Positions 14,366 through 19,447 of a stretch of 23,527 nucleotides of DNA are shown here, piece by piece. Every line of letters begins with the position of its first letter. Position 1 is the first letter of the stretch. The notes under the pieces are model-generated. The model was not told the DNA's origin. It worked only from the letters and a program-made list of their open reading frames with translations, and made no database searches. The position numbers and the translations under genes are program-made. Origin of the DNA: a virus; the IMG/VR virus record IMGVR_UViG_3300025889_000966, positions 1 to 23,527 of that record; one strand, given 5' to 3'.

Positions 14366-15042
14366 AGCAGCATCTCCCTTTGCTGAGGTCTCATTTTCCA
14401 TCGTATCGGGTTCTGAATGGCATCTATTCTTCGAGCCATTCTTTCTGGGCAGAGGTCGTCATCCTTGTAATTGCGCGCGACGTTCACGCTGTCGGCGCTG
14501 GCGAAGGGCCATCTGTCGCCGCATAGCGCAAGTCCGCGCAGCATATGCACCCAAGGCAACTCACCGCGAGAAGCGAGCGCGTTGAATGCTTCATCAACCC
14601 GACGCTCCCATATCTCAGAGCCTACTTGCCAATATGCCTTAGAACTCCCGAAGCATATTTTAGCGAAGCCCATGCCGCATAGATCAAGAAGATGCTCGAT
14701 GGGTTCGTGCAGGTGCCAAACAACGGCGGCCAAGCCTCTGGTGTGAGGCCATTCGGATATCAGTCGCAGATTGTCATCAACTTCGCCATTTATGACATCC
14801 GGCACAACCGCCCAGTGTGGATGTCCCAAGCGTGGCTCGACCCAAGCATAGAACTTCGACCAATCCCCAGCGTCCTTGGCGTCACGCAGGCTGAAAGCAC
14901 CATTATCCCACATCACCGATTGACCATGAGCAAGACACCAGTCGCCATCTTCTGGTCTGGCGAAGCTGACGCAAAAGCATTTGCCGGCCATCTTTAGCAG
15001 TTCAGATCGCGGCGTCAGTGGCGTGCCATGATAGTGCAGCAT
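14362..15042 (-). CDS. TGT/DpdA-like protein, candidate DNA deazaguanine transglycosylase
   Basis: ATG 15042 is chosen over an ATG 36 bases earlier because it overlaps the upstream stop (TGATG) and has a GGGGG site; the protein has 226 residues. It belongs to a phage family I know with blocks YHGTPLTP, QSVMWDNGAF (D46), WAVVPDV (D82), VVWHLHEP, CFGSSKAYW, WVHMLRGL and FASADSVNVARN. The repeated beta-strand/Asp blocks and the order DNGAF, PDV, GSS, H-ML, SADS fit a TIM-barrel of the tRNA-guanine transglycosylase superfamily, with D46 and D82 as candidate base-recognition and nucleophile residues. DpdA enzymes of this superfamily insert 7-deazaguanines into phage DNA. Coupling to a VUT transporter supports this. 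A function as an unrelated TIM-barrel enzyme cannot be excluded. Confidence 0.55.
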   Translation of the reverse strand: MLHYHGTPLTPRSELLKMAGKCFCVSFARPEDGDWCLAHGQSVMWDNGAFSLRDAKDAGDWSKFYAWVEPRLGHPHWAVVPDVINGEVDDNLRLISEWPHTRGLAAVVWHLHEPIEHLLDLCGMGFAKICFGSSKAYWQVGSEIWERRVDEAFNALASRGELPWVHMLRGLALCGDRWPFASADSVNVARNYKDDDLCPERMARRIDAIQNPIRWKMRPQQREMLL

Positions 15043-15203
15043 CACCACCCCCACGAGATGATGACCGCCGCGAGCCACGGCACCACGGTGATGCCGAGGG
15101 CGCCGGCCGCCGCACCTGCCAACAGGCAGCGCAGGCGGGGCTTCGTCGGGTCTGCTTTCAAGTTCTCGAAGTGCTGTGCCATTCTGCCAAGATCCTCACG
15201 CAT
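15042..15203 (-). CDS. Small single-span membrane protein
   Basis: ATG 15203 has GGAGG eight bases upstream and overlaps the upstream stop by 8 bases; 53 residues. Residues 1-24 are charged (MREDLGRMAQHFENLKADP) and the rest is hydrophobic (CLLAGAAAGALGITVVPWLAAVIISWGW), probably one or two short membrane passes. The unrelated longer frame upstream is a shadow of the next gene. It lies just upstream of the deazaguanine pair; a link is not shown. Confidence 0.55.
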   Translation of the reverse strand: MREDLGRMAQHFENLKADPTKPRLRCLLAGAAAGALGITVVPWLAAVIISWGW

Positions 15204-15477
15204 GAAACCGGCCTCCGTTCCACTCATTGTTCGACCGCCAGTTGCGGTAGCCGTCATCGTCCCACCATGCCTCGGCCCGCTTGATGATGTCGGCCATCGC
15301 CTGCTTGCCGATCTGCTTCTCGATGATCGAAGCGTGATAGATGCAGCCGTCGATGCTGATCGTCTCAAGTTCGATCCAGTGATCGCCGGGCTGCACCCGG
15401 AAGCAGGCGGTCGCGTCCCGTTCGACATACATGCCGCCGTCGAGGACGACTTTCCATTCGACCCAATAGTCAATCAT
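15196..15477 (-). CDS. Hypothetical phage protein
   Basis: A 93-residue protein, ATG 15477, overlapping the coiled-coil gene stop (ATGA). Strand-rich N-terminus (YWVEWKVVLDGGMYVERDATACFRV) with a C-terminal Trp/Asp/Asn-rich helical end (AEAWWDDDGYRNWRSNNEW). No known family is recognised. Start and end couplings to both neighbours make it a credible gene. Confidence 0.55.
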   Translation of the reverse strand: MIDYWVEWKVVLDGGMYVERDATACFRVQPGDHWIELETISIDGCIYHASIIEKQIGKQAMADIIKRAEAWWDDDGYRNWRSNNEWNGGRFHA

Positions 15478-15626
15478 GCTTGCTCTCCCAGCTTGCTTTT
15501 GAGGACGAGAATGTCGCGGTGCATCTGTAGTTTGTCGAGCGCCAACTCGGCCACCTTCTGCTCAAGGCGGGCGATCTCCGAACGCTGCTTGGCGACCTTG
15601 CTTTTGAGGATGTCGATCTCGGTCAT
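15474..15626 (-). CDS. Small coiled-coil protein (50 residues)
   Basis: This short gene runs from ATG 15626, overlapping the methyltransferase stop (TGATG), to TGA overlapping the next ATG (ATGA). The 50 residues are one heptad-patterned helix (ILKSKVAKQRSEIARLEQKV, ELALDKLQMHRDILVLKSKL). A 14-base direct repeat, cttgcttttgagga at 15492-15505 and 15597-15610, encodes LKSK at both ends, an in-frame duplication 35 codons apart. Function unknown; the coupling on both sides and lack of internal stops support it. Confidence 0.65.
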   Translation of the reverse strand: MTEIDILKSKVAKQRSEIARLEQKVAELALDKLQMHRDILVLKSKLGEQA

Positions 15627-16873
15627 CACATCACGCTCCTGATGAATGTCGCGGCGACTTGCGGGACGATGGCATTGCCGTAACCCCGCAGTCGTCCCAC
15701 GCGGGCGGGTAGCCCATGAGCCAGCGGGAATGTGCCGGGTTCAACTGGCCGCCACCGCTCATCGCGGCAGAAGAGCCAGTCAGCATCTCGCCAGAAGCCG
15801 TTAGTCGGGCGGGGCCATGCGGCGGCAGATGCGACTTGTCCCCAAGCTGATTGATCGTAACCGTCGTCATGCTCTCCTGTGTGCCCTTCTTGCCGTTGCT
15901 GCGGTTCTGGTAACCCCTCCTGGCCTCTTCCGCTTCTGGCGTCGGCCAGCCCGCCATCGCCGCTCGCTGCGGCAGAGGAATGCCCGTGTCCTGCGGCCTG
16001 ATCGTCCCGTTGCCGCGCGATCCGTCCTGCGCTGTCGGCGTCGGCCAGCCGGCCATCTTGCCCATCTGCGTCAGGCTGACGCCGGTCATCCCCTCCGTGA
16101 TCCCCGATCCGCTGCGCTCCCCGTCCGAGGCCGCTGGCGTCGGCCAGCCCGTCATTTTTTCCTGCATCCGGCGCGATGGCTTCCCCAACATCGCCTTCGC
16201 CATTTCTGGCAGTGGTGCCTGCGATCCCGTGTCTGTCGTCGTCGGCGTCGGCCAGCCTGTCATTGCTGCCGTCAATGCCACCGCTGGATACGGTGACGTG
16301 GCGAACTTGGCCTGCCGATACTCCAGCGATCCCCGGTCCAGATTGACATCCGCCACTTGCGGCGTCGGCCAGCCGCTCTCCGACGAACCAGAGCCGCTGT
16401 CTGATATGCGGCGCGCCGATGCCCGCAGCGCACAGATCTGCCGCCCCGATGGCGTAGCCCGTGGCTTCCATGTCAGCACATACAAGGTCGAGCCAACCGA
16501 GGCCGTCCTTGCTCGCAACTTGCTCTCCAAAGACGATTGCAGGCTGGCACTGGCTGATGAGGTGGTGCCAATGCGGCCAGAGGTGCCGCTCGTCAGCAAC
16601 CCCCGCTCTTCTGCCTGCCGCGCTGAAAGGCTGGCACGGACAGGATCCCGTCCAAACAGGGCGGTCGTCGGGCCATCCGGCGAGGCGCAAGCCGAGGCTC
16701 CAGCCGCCGATCCCTGCGAAGAAGTGGCATTGAGTGTATCCACCCAATCTATCTGGGTCCACGTCTCTGATGTCGGTCTCATCCACATCTCCATCCGCGA
16801 TCAAACCGCGCTTGATGAGTTCACGCAGCCACGCAGCCGCCTTCGGGTCTAGTTCATTGTAGTAGGCTCTCAT
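15626..16873 (-). CDS. C5-cytosine DNA methyltransferase
   Basis: A 415-residue protein, ATG 16873 overlapping the upstream stop (ATGA). The start [20 protein letters not shown] is typical of a phage/alphaproteobacterial Dcm group. Motif [12 protein letters not shown] (51-61), motif IV with catalytic Cys in SCPCQPFS (C80), motif VI as GEQV (E117; canonical ENV), motif [16 protein letters not shown], and motif [16 protein letters not shown] are present. Between about residues 167 and 335, where the target recognition domain would lie, the sequence is an odd low-complexity stretch with five LADA units. It would methylate cytosine in phage DNA against host restriction. Nearly the whole gene is also open in a second frame (WPTP ORF), which probably explains the odd middle. 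Confidence 0.88.
   Translation of the reverse strand: MRAYYNELDPKAAAWLRELIKRGLIADGDVDETDIRDVDPDRLGGYTQCHFFAGIGGWSLGLRLAGWPDDRPVWTGSCPCQPFSAAGRRAGVADERHLWPHWHHLISQCQPAIVFGEQVASKDGLGWLDLVCADMEATGYAIGAADLCAAGIGAPHIRQRLWFVGERLADAASGGCQSGPGIAGVSAGQVRHVTVSSGGIDGSNDRLADADDDRHGIAGTTARNGEGDVGEAIAPDAGKNDGLADASGLGRGAQRIGDHGGDDRRQPDADGQDGRLADADSAGRIARQRDDQAAGHGHSSAAASGDGGLADARSGRGQEGLPEPQQRQEGHTGEHDDGYDQSAWGQVASAAAWPRPTNGFWRDADWLFCRDERWRPVEPGTFPLAHGLPARVGRLRGYGNAIVPQVAATFIRSVM
15631..16782 (-). CDS. Overlapping-frame WPTP-repeat protein nested in the methyltransferase gene
   Basis: I start at ATG 16782 because GGAG lies six bases upstream, which the ATG at 16794 lacks; this gives 383 residues in a different frame of the same strand as the methyltransferase. 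I recognise the blocks [26 protein letters not shown] then [25 protein letters not shown], and near the end [38 protein letters not shown] and [10 protein letters not shown] as a protein family often predicted in phages and metagenomes, of unknown function. Five GWPTP-A-D units occur at the DNA repeats that also give LADA in the other frame. No enzyme motif is visible. Translation is not proven, but the long frame, good ribosome site and conserved family blocks argue for it. Confidence 0.65.
   Translation of the reverse strand: MRPTSETWTQIDWVDTLNATSSQGSAAGASACASPDGPTTALFGRDPVRASLSARQAEERGLLTSGTSGRIGTTSSASASLQSSLESKLRARTASVGSTLYVLTWKPRATPSGRQICALRASARRISDSGSGSSESGWPTPQVADVNLDRGSLEYRQAKFATSPYPAVALTAAMTGWPTPTTTDTGSQAPLPEMAKAMLGKPSRRMQEKMTGWPTPAASDGERSGSGITEGMTGVSLTQMGKMAGWPTPTAQDGSRGNGTIRPQDTGIPLPQRAAMAGWPTPEAEEARRGYQNRSNGKKGTQESMTTVTINQLGDKSHLPPHGPARLTASGEMLTGSSAAMSGGGQLNPAHSRWLMGYPPAWDDCGVTAMPSSRKSPRHSSGA
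15938..16374 (-). repeat. Five copies of GGCTGGCCGACGCC, dual-frame coding repeats
   Basis: The + strand copies of ggcgtcggccagcc are at 15938-15951, 16037-16050, 16136-16149, 16244-16257 and 16361-16374. Spacings are 99, 99, 108 and 117 bases, all multiples of three, so the phase is kept in both frames. They encode LADA in the methyltransferase frame and GWPTP in the nested frame. Confidence 0.9.
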
Positions 16874-17061
16874 GCAACCAGCCCCAACTGCGCCGCCTTG
16901 CGACCGCGCAAATACCAGCCGTAACCAACCGGCTCAAACTCCCCGTGCCGCATGTAGCTGGGGACGCTGTTGCAGTGGCCCTCGCGCTGGTCGCGCATCC
17001 CGTCGTGATACGCGCACTCGGCGTAGAAGTCGGGGAATGTCAGGCTGTCGATCTTGGTCAT
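16870..17061 (-). CDS. Small hypothetical protein, first gene of leftward operon
   Basis: ATG 17061 has GAGGAGAGACCGA upstream and gives 63 residues; the longer frame contains the promoter and is rejected. The sequence DFYAECAYHDGMRDQREGHC, then PVGYGWYLRGRKAAQLG, shows a short Tyr/Arg/Gly-rich basic protein with conserved-looking blocks but no family that I recognise. It lies directly after the predicted promoter, and its stop overlaps the methyltransferase ATG. Possibly an early expressed DNA- or RNA-binding or host-takeover protein; unproven. Confidence 0.6.
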   Translation of the reverse strand: MTKIDSLTFPDFYAECAYHDGMRDQREGHCNSVPSYMRHGEFEPVGYGWYLRGRKAAQLGLVA

Positions 17062-17104
17062 CGGTCTCTCCTCTGTGGGCTTTGCCCGTTGCTCTATGAG
17101 AACC

Positions 17105-17132
17105 ACCATACAGCGTCCAGCGGCGCAGTCAA
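17105..17132 (-). promoter_or_regulatory. Sigma70-like promoter of the leftward operon
   Basis: On the minus strand, TTGACT (17132-17127) and TATGGT (17110-17105) are separated by 16 bases, five of six and four of six to consensus. The predicted start lies near 17098, 37 bases before ATG 17061, whose leader holds GAGGAGAGA. It lies in a 164-base gap between divergent genes, one of the longest gaps in the window. Confidence 0.6.
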
Positions 17133-17174
17133 CAGTCATTTATCTGTCCTGCGAAAAAAATTGCACGCAGCCCG

Positions 17175-17203
17175 TTGCCAGCCGCGCGAGATGCGGTTAG
17201 GGT
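17175..17203 (+). promoter_or_regulatory. Weak candidate promoter of the early rightward block
   Basis: TTGCCA at 17175-17180 and TAGGGT at 17198-17203 are 17 bases apart, upstream of the HTH gene with GAAGGAGGGCC before its ATG at 17226. Matches to consensus are modest. An A/T-rich run (gcgaaaaaaattgc) lies just upstream and could act as an UP-like element. A promoter must lie here, but this exact one is a guess. Confidence 0.3.
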
Positions 17204-17225
17204 CTCGGTCGAAGGAGGGCCAGAC

Positions 17226-17402
17226 ATGCTCTACACCATGCAACAGCTTCGCGAGCGGCTCGGCGACCGGCGGCTCACCGTCGTCGCGCAGGCGACCGGC
17301 ATCGCATACGACCGCCTCTGGCGGCTGATGACGGCCAAGCAGGAAGCAACCGAAAGCGATCTTGCCGCCCTGACGGCTTATGTCGAAAGGCAGGCGGCAT
17401 GA
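17226..17402 (+). CDS. Small HTH protein, Cro-like regulator candidate
   Basis: ATG 17226 has GAAGGAGGG upstream and yields 58 residues; the longer frame upstream covers the promoter region and is rejected. QQLRERLGDRRLTVVAQATGIAYDRLWRLM has the spacing of a lambda-Cro-type helix-turn-helix (helix 2 TVVAQATG, helix 3 YDRLWRLM), followed by ATESDLAALTAYVERQ. It is the first gene of the rightward early block beside the divergent promoters, a classic place for a regulator. The stop overlaps the resolvase start (ATGA). Confidence 0.7.
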   Translation: MLYTMQQLRERLGDRRLTVVAQATGIAYDRLWRLMTAKQEATESDLAALTAYVERQAA

Positions 17403-17833
17403 TCATCCTCGGGATCGACCCCGGCAAACAGGGCGCTTTCGCCGCTCTCGACGTGACCGAATGGAGCGTGACGACCTACGACATGCCCGACACAATCGAC
17501 GGCCGGCGCGAACTGCTCTCGGCCATCGGCAAGGTGTCCGTCGCGTGGGTCGAGCGCCCTTTCTACCCGCACAAGATCGGCGTCAAGCATGTCGCCACCA
17601 TCGCCGAGGGCTTTGGCATTCTGCAAGCCTGCCTCGCCTTTGCCGGCGTGCCGACCCGCTTCGTCGAGCCTTCGGCATGGAAGAAATCCCTGCGCCTGTC
17701 GGCCGACAAGGCGGCCAGCCGGCAGCTAGCGTCGATGACGTGGCCCGACGATGCCGACCAGTGGAAGCTGGTGAAGCACGATGGCCGCGCCGAGGCCGCC
17801 CTGATCGCACTCTACGGATGGAGCAAAAGATGA
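17399..17833 (+). CDS. RuvC-like Holliday junction resolvase
   Basis: A 144-residue protein with the RNase H-fold acidic residues of RuvC: D7 in LGIDPGK, E52 in WVERPF, and the C-terminal HDGRAEAALIAL (D128, E132). FGILQACLAFAGV and VEPSAWKK also follow the RuvC pattern. It would cut branched DNA intermediates during phage recombination or resolve replication forks before packaging. The gene is coupled to its neighbours by 4-base overlaps, and the next gene is a RecE-like exonuclease, so both probably act in one recombination pathway. Confidence 0.85.
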   Translation: MIILGIDPGKQGAFAALDVTEWSVTTYDMPDTIDGRRELLSAIGKVSVAWVERPFYPHKIGVKHVATIAEGFGILQACLAFAGVPTRFVEPSAWKKSLRLSADKAASRQLASMTWPDDADQWKLVKHDGRAEAALIALYGWSKR

Positions 17834-18615
17834 TCCGACACGACATGACGAACGAGGCCTACCATCTCGACCCTGCCATCAGCAGTTCGGACGTGAAGAC
17901 GGTCTATCTGAAATCCCTGCGGCACTGGAAATACGAGGTCCGCAAGGGGTCGGCCGCCTTCGACCTCGGCAGCGCGGTCCACGCGATGGTCCTCGAGCCG
18001 GAAAAGGAACTCGTCCGTCGCGGGCCTGCCGACCGCCGTGGGGACAAGTGGCGCGATGCCAAGCTGGCCGCCGACCTCGACGGCATCATCCTGCTCCCCG
18101 ATGCCGAATACGACCTCGCCGAGACAATCTCGGCGGCGGCCATCGCGCAGATGCCGGAATGGATGGATCGCCCGCGCATCACGGAGGCCAGCTTCTTCGC
18201 GCTCGACAGCATCACCGGCATGAACATCAAGTGCCGGCCCGACATTTACATCGAAAGCGAAGGGCTGGTCGTCGATCTGAAGACATGCACGTCGGCCAGC
18301 CCGCGCCTTTTCTCTCGCGATGTCCACACCTACGGCTACGCGCTGCAAGCGGCCTTCTACCTTCGCGTCCTGCAAGAGGCCGGCTTCGACGCCCGTCGCT
18401 TCGTCTTCCTCGCGGTCGAAAAGGAGGCGCCATTTGCCGCTTGCGTTCACGAGATCGATCCCGACTACATGCTCGTCTGCGATGCGATAATTACGCAGAC
18501 CCTGATCAACATCCAGCAGGCCGACCGCAGCGGAGACTACCCCACCGGCTGGCCCGAGGTGAACATCATCGGACGGCCATCGTGGGTGACCGCCGACGAA
18601 GACACCGACTTTTGA
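17830..18615 (+). CDS. RecE-like PD-(D/E)XK exonuclease
   Basis: ATG 17830 overlaps the resolvase stop (ATGA), and GGAG lies 7 bases upstream; 261 residues. The N-terminus (NEAYHLDPAISSSDVK), GSAVHAMVLEP (H51), CRPDI (D138), VVDLKT (D149, K151) and YGYALQAAFYL (Q173) match the exonuclease VIII C-terminal domain/DUF3799 exonuclease group. It would resect double-stranded phage ends 5' to 3' for single-strand annealing. No RecT-like annealase is visible; the SSB is next. The long open frame upstream of 17830 is a shadow of the resolvase. Confidence 0.85.
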   Translation: MIRHDMTNEAYHLDPAISSSDVKTVYLKSLRHWKYEVRKGSAAFDLGSAVHAMVLEPEKELVRRGPADRRGDKWRDAKLAADLDGIILLPDAEYDLAETISAAAIAQMPEWMDRPRITEASFFALDSITGMNIKCRPDIYIESEGLVVDLKTCTSASPRLFSRDVHTYGYALQAAFYLRVLQEAGFDARRFVFLAVEKEAPFAACVHEIDPDYMLVCDAIITQTLINIQQADRSGDYPTGWPEVNIIGRPSWVTADEDTDF

Positions 18616-18639
18616 CAACCCGCCACAAAGGAGAGACCG

Positions 18640-19305
18640 ATGGCTAATAGCGATGACTTCCTCAAACTGGTGATAAAGAACGTCAAGTTCGTTTATCCAA
18701 AGCTGGACAAGACCTATCGTTTCAACACCGCGAAGAAGCAGTCGGAAGCCTGCCCGCCGACCGCACAGGGCGCGGCATGGTCCATCGGCTTCGAGATGCC
18801 CGTGGCCGAGGCAACCGCGATCCGCGCGCAGGTCAAGGCCCATTACGAAGCCTGCCAGCCTCGCAACCCGAAGCTGCCGGCGTTCAGCAAGATCTTCGGC
18901 GCAAAGAAGACAGAGGATGGCAAGAGCGTCATCATGGTGGCGAAGCGCAGCGGAACCCGCTCGGACGGCACCGCCAACAGCGCGCCGAAGGTCGTGGACG
19001 GCCAGAAGAACGACCTCGACAATCTCGCCATCTGGTCAGGATCTACAGGCAGCGTGATCGTCAACGCCTTCCCCGCCGTCGATCCAGAGGGCGTCGGCGG
19101 CATTAGCATGATCCTCAACGCCGTTCAGGTCGTCGAAGCAATCTACGGCGGCGACACCCTAGACGACTTCGACACCGTGGCGCCGGCCGCGAATAGCCGC
19201 TCGGATCTCGACGACTTCGGGCCGTCGCCCGTTGCCAGCGCACCACCTCCTGCGGCAGTGTCGAAGCCTCTGAACGAGGTGTTGGGAGACGACATCCCGT
19301 TCTGA
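18640..19305 (+). CDS. ssDNA-binding protein, Enc34/gp2.5-like
   Basis: A 221-residue protein with AAGGAGAG before ATG 18640. The opening LVIKNVKFVYPKLDKTYRFN and the later WSIGFEMP, PAFSKIFGAKKT and GGISMILNAVQVVE resemble the phage ssDNA-binding (DUF2815/Enc34) family. The tail from residue 170 is acidic and Pro/Ala-rich and ends LGDDIPF, the type of acidic C-terminus that bacterial SSBs and gp2.5 proteins use to recruit partners. It follows the exonuclease and precedes the primase-helicase, so it probably coats single-stranded DNA in both recombination and replication. The family is likely, not certain. Confidence 0.75.
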   Translation: MANSDDFLKLVIKNVKFVYPKLDKTYRFNTAKKQSEACPPTAQGAAWSIGFEMPVAEATAIRAQVKAHYEACQPRNPKLPAFSKIFGAKKTEDGKSVIMVAKRSGTRSDGTANSAPKVVDGQKNDLDNLAIWSGSTGSVIVNAFPAVDPEGVGGISMILNAVQVVEAIYGGDTLDDFDTVAPAANSRSDLDDFGPSPVASAPPPAAVSKPLNEVLGDDIPF

Positions 19306-19315
19306 CGGTAAAAAA

Positions 19316-19348
19316 GACCCCGGCGGCGGGGAGGGCGCTGCCGGGGTC
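19316..19348. terminator. Hairpin, possible transcription terminator
   Basis: A perfect 9-bp stem, GACCCCGGC (19316-19324) with GCCGGGGTC (19340-19348), has a 15-base loop. The A run (taaaaaa) lies before the stem on the + strand, so a U run would follow the hairpin only on minus-strand RNA. On the + strand it could instead limit read-through or protect the SSB transcript. Confidence 0.4.
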
Positions 19349-19387
19349 AGGAGGATGCACAAGCAATGCAGATGGGAGAGACCTGCG

Positions 19388-19447
19388 ATGCACAAGATAA
19401 AGCAGGCCAAAGGGGCTGGCAACACTAGATATTGGGGCAACACATGA
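19388..19447 (+). CDS. Possible short leader peptide (19 residues)
   Basis: ATG 19388 follows GGGAGAGACC and reads MHKIKQAKGAGNTRYWGNT, ending in TGA that overlaps ATG 19444 (ATGA). An ATG 36 bases earlier keeps the same frame. It is basic and short. It may be a coupling leader for the primase-helicase or merely a chance ORF. Confidence 0.3.
   Translation: MHKIKQAKGAGNTRYWGNT

Noticed and set aside
14366-14401. Longer start of the VUT transporter at ATG 14401
   Set aside because: No ribosome site before it, whereas GTG 14365 has GGGAG and the GTGA overlap typical of this operon.
15980-16852. Long + strand open frame opposite the methyltransferase gene (290 codons, repeated VGVGQP motifs)
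   Set aside because: The repeated motif is only the reverse strand of the same five DNA repeats, the frame has no clear ribosome site and no recognised family; GC-rich DNA opens such antisense frames.
17812-18843. 343-codon minus-strand frame across the exonuclease gene
   Set aside because: Antisense to a well-supported exonuclease, with no family features and typical shadow composition of GC-rich coding.
19316-19348. tRNA or riboswitch in the gap before the primase-helicase
   Set aside because: Only one simple hairpin is present; no cloverleaf or conserved aptamer elements could be found.
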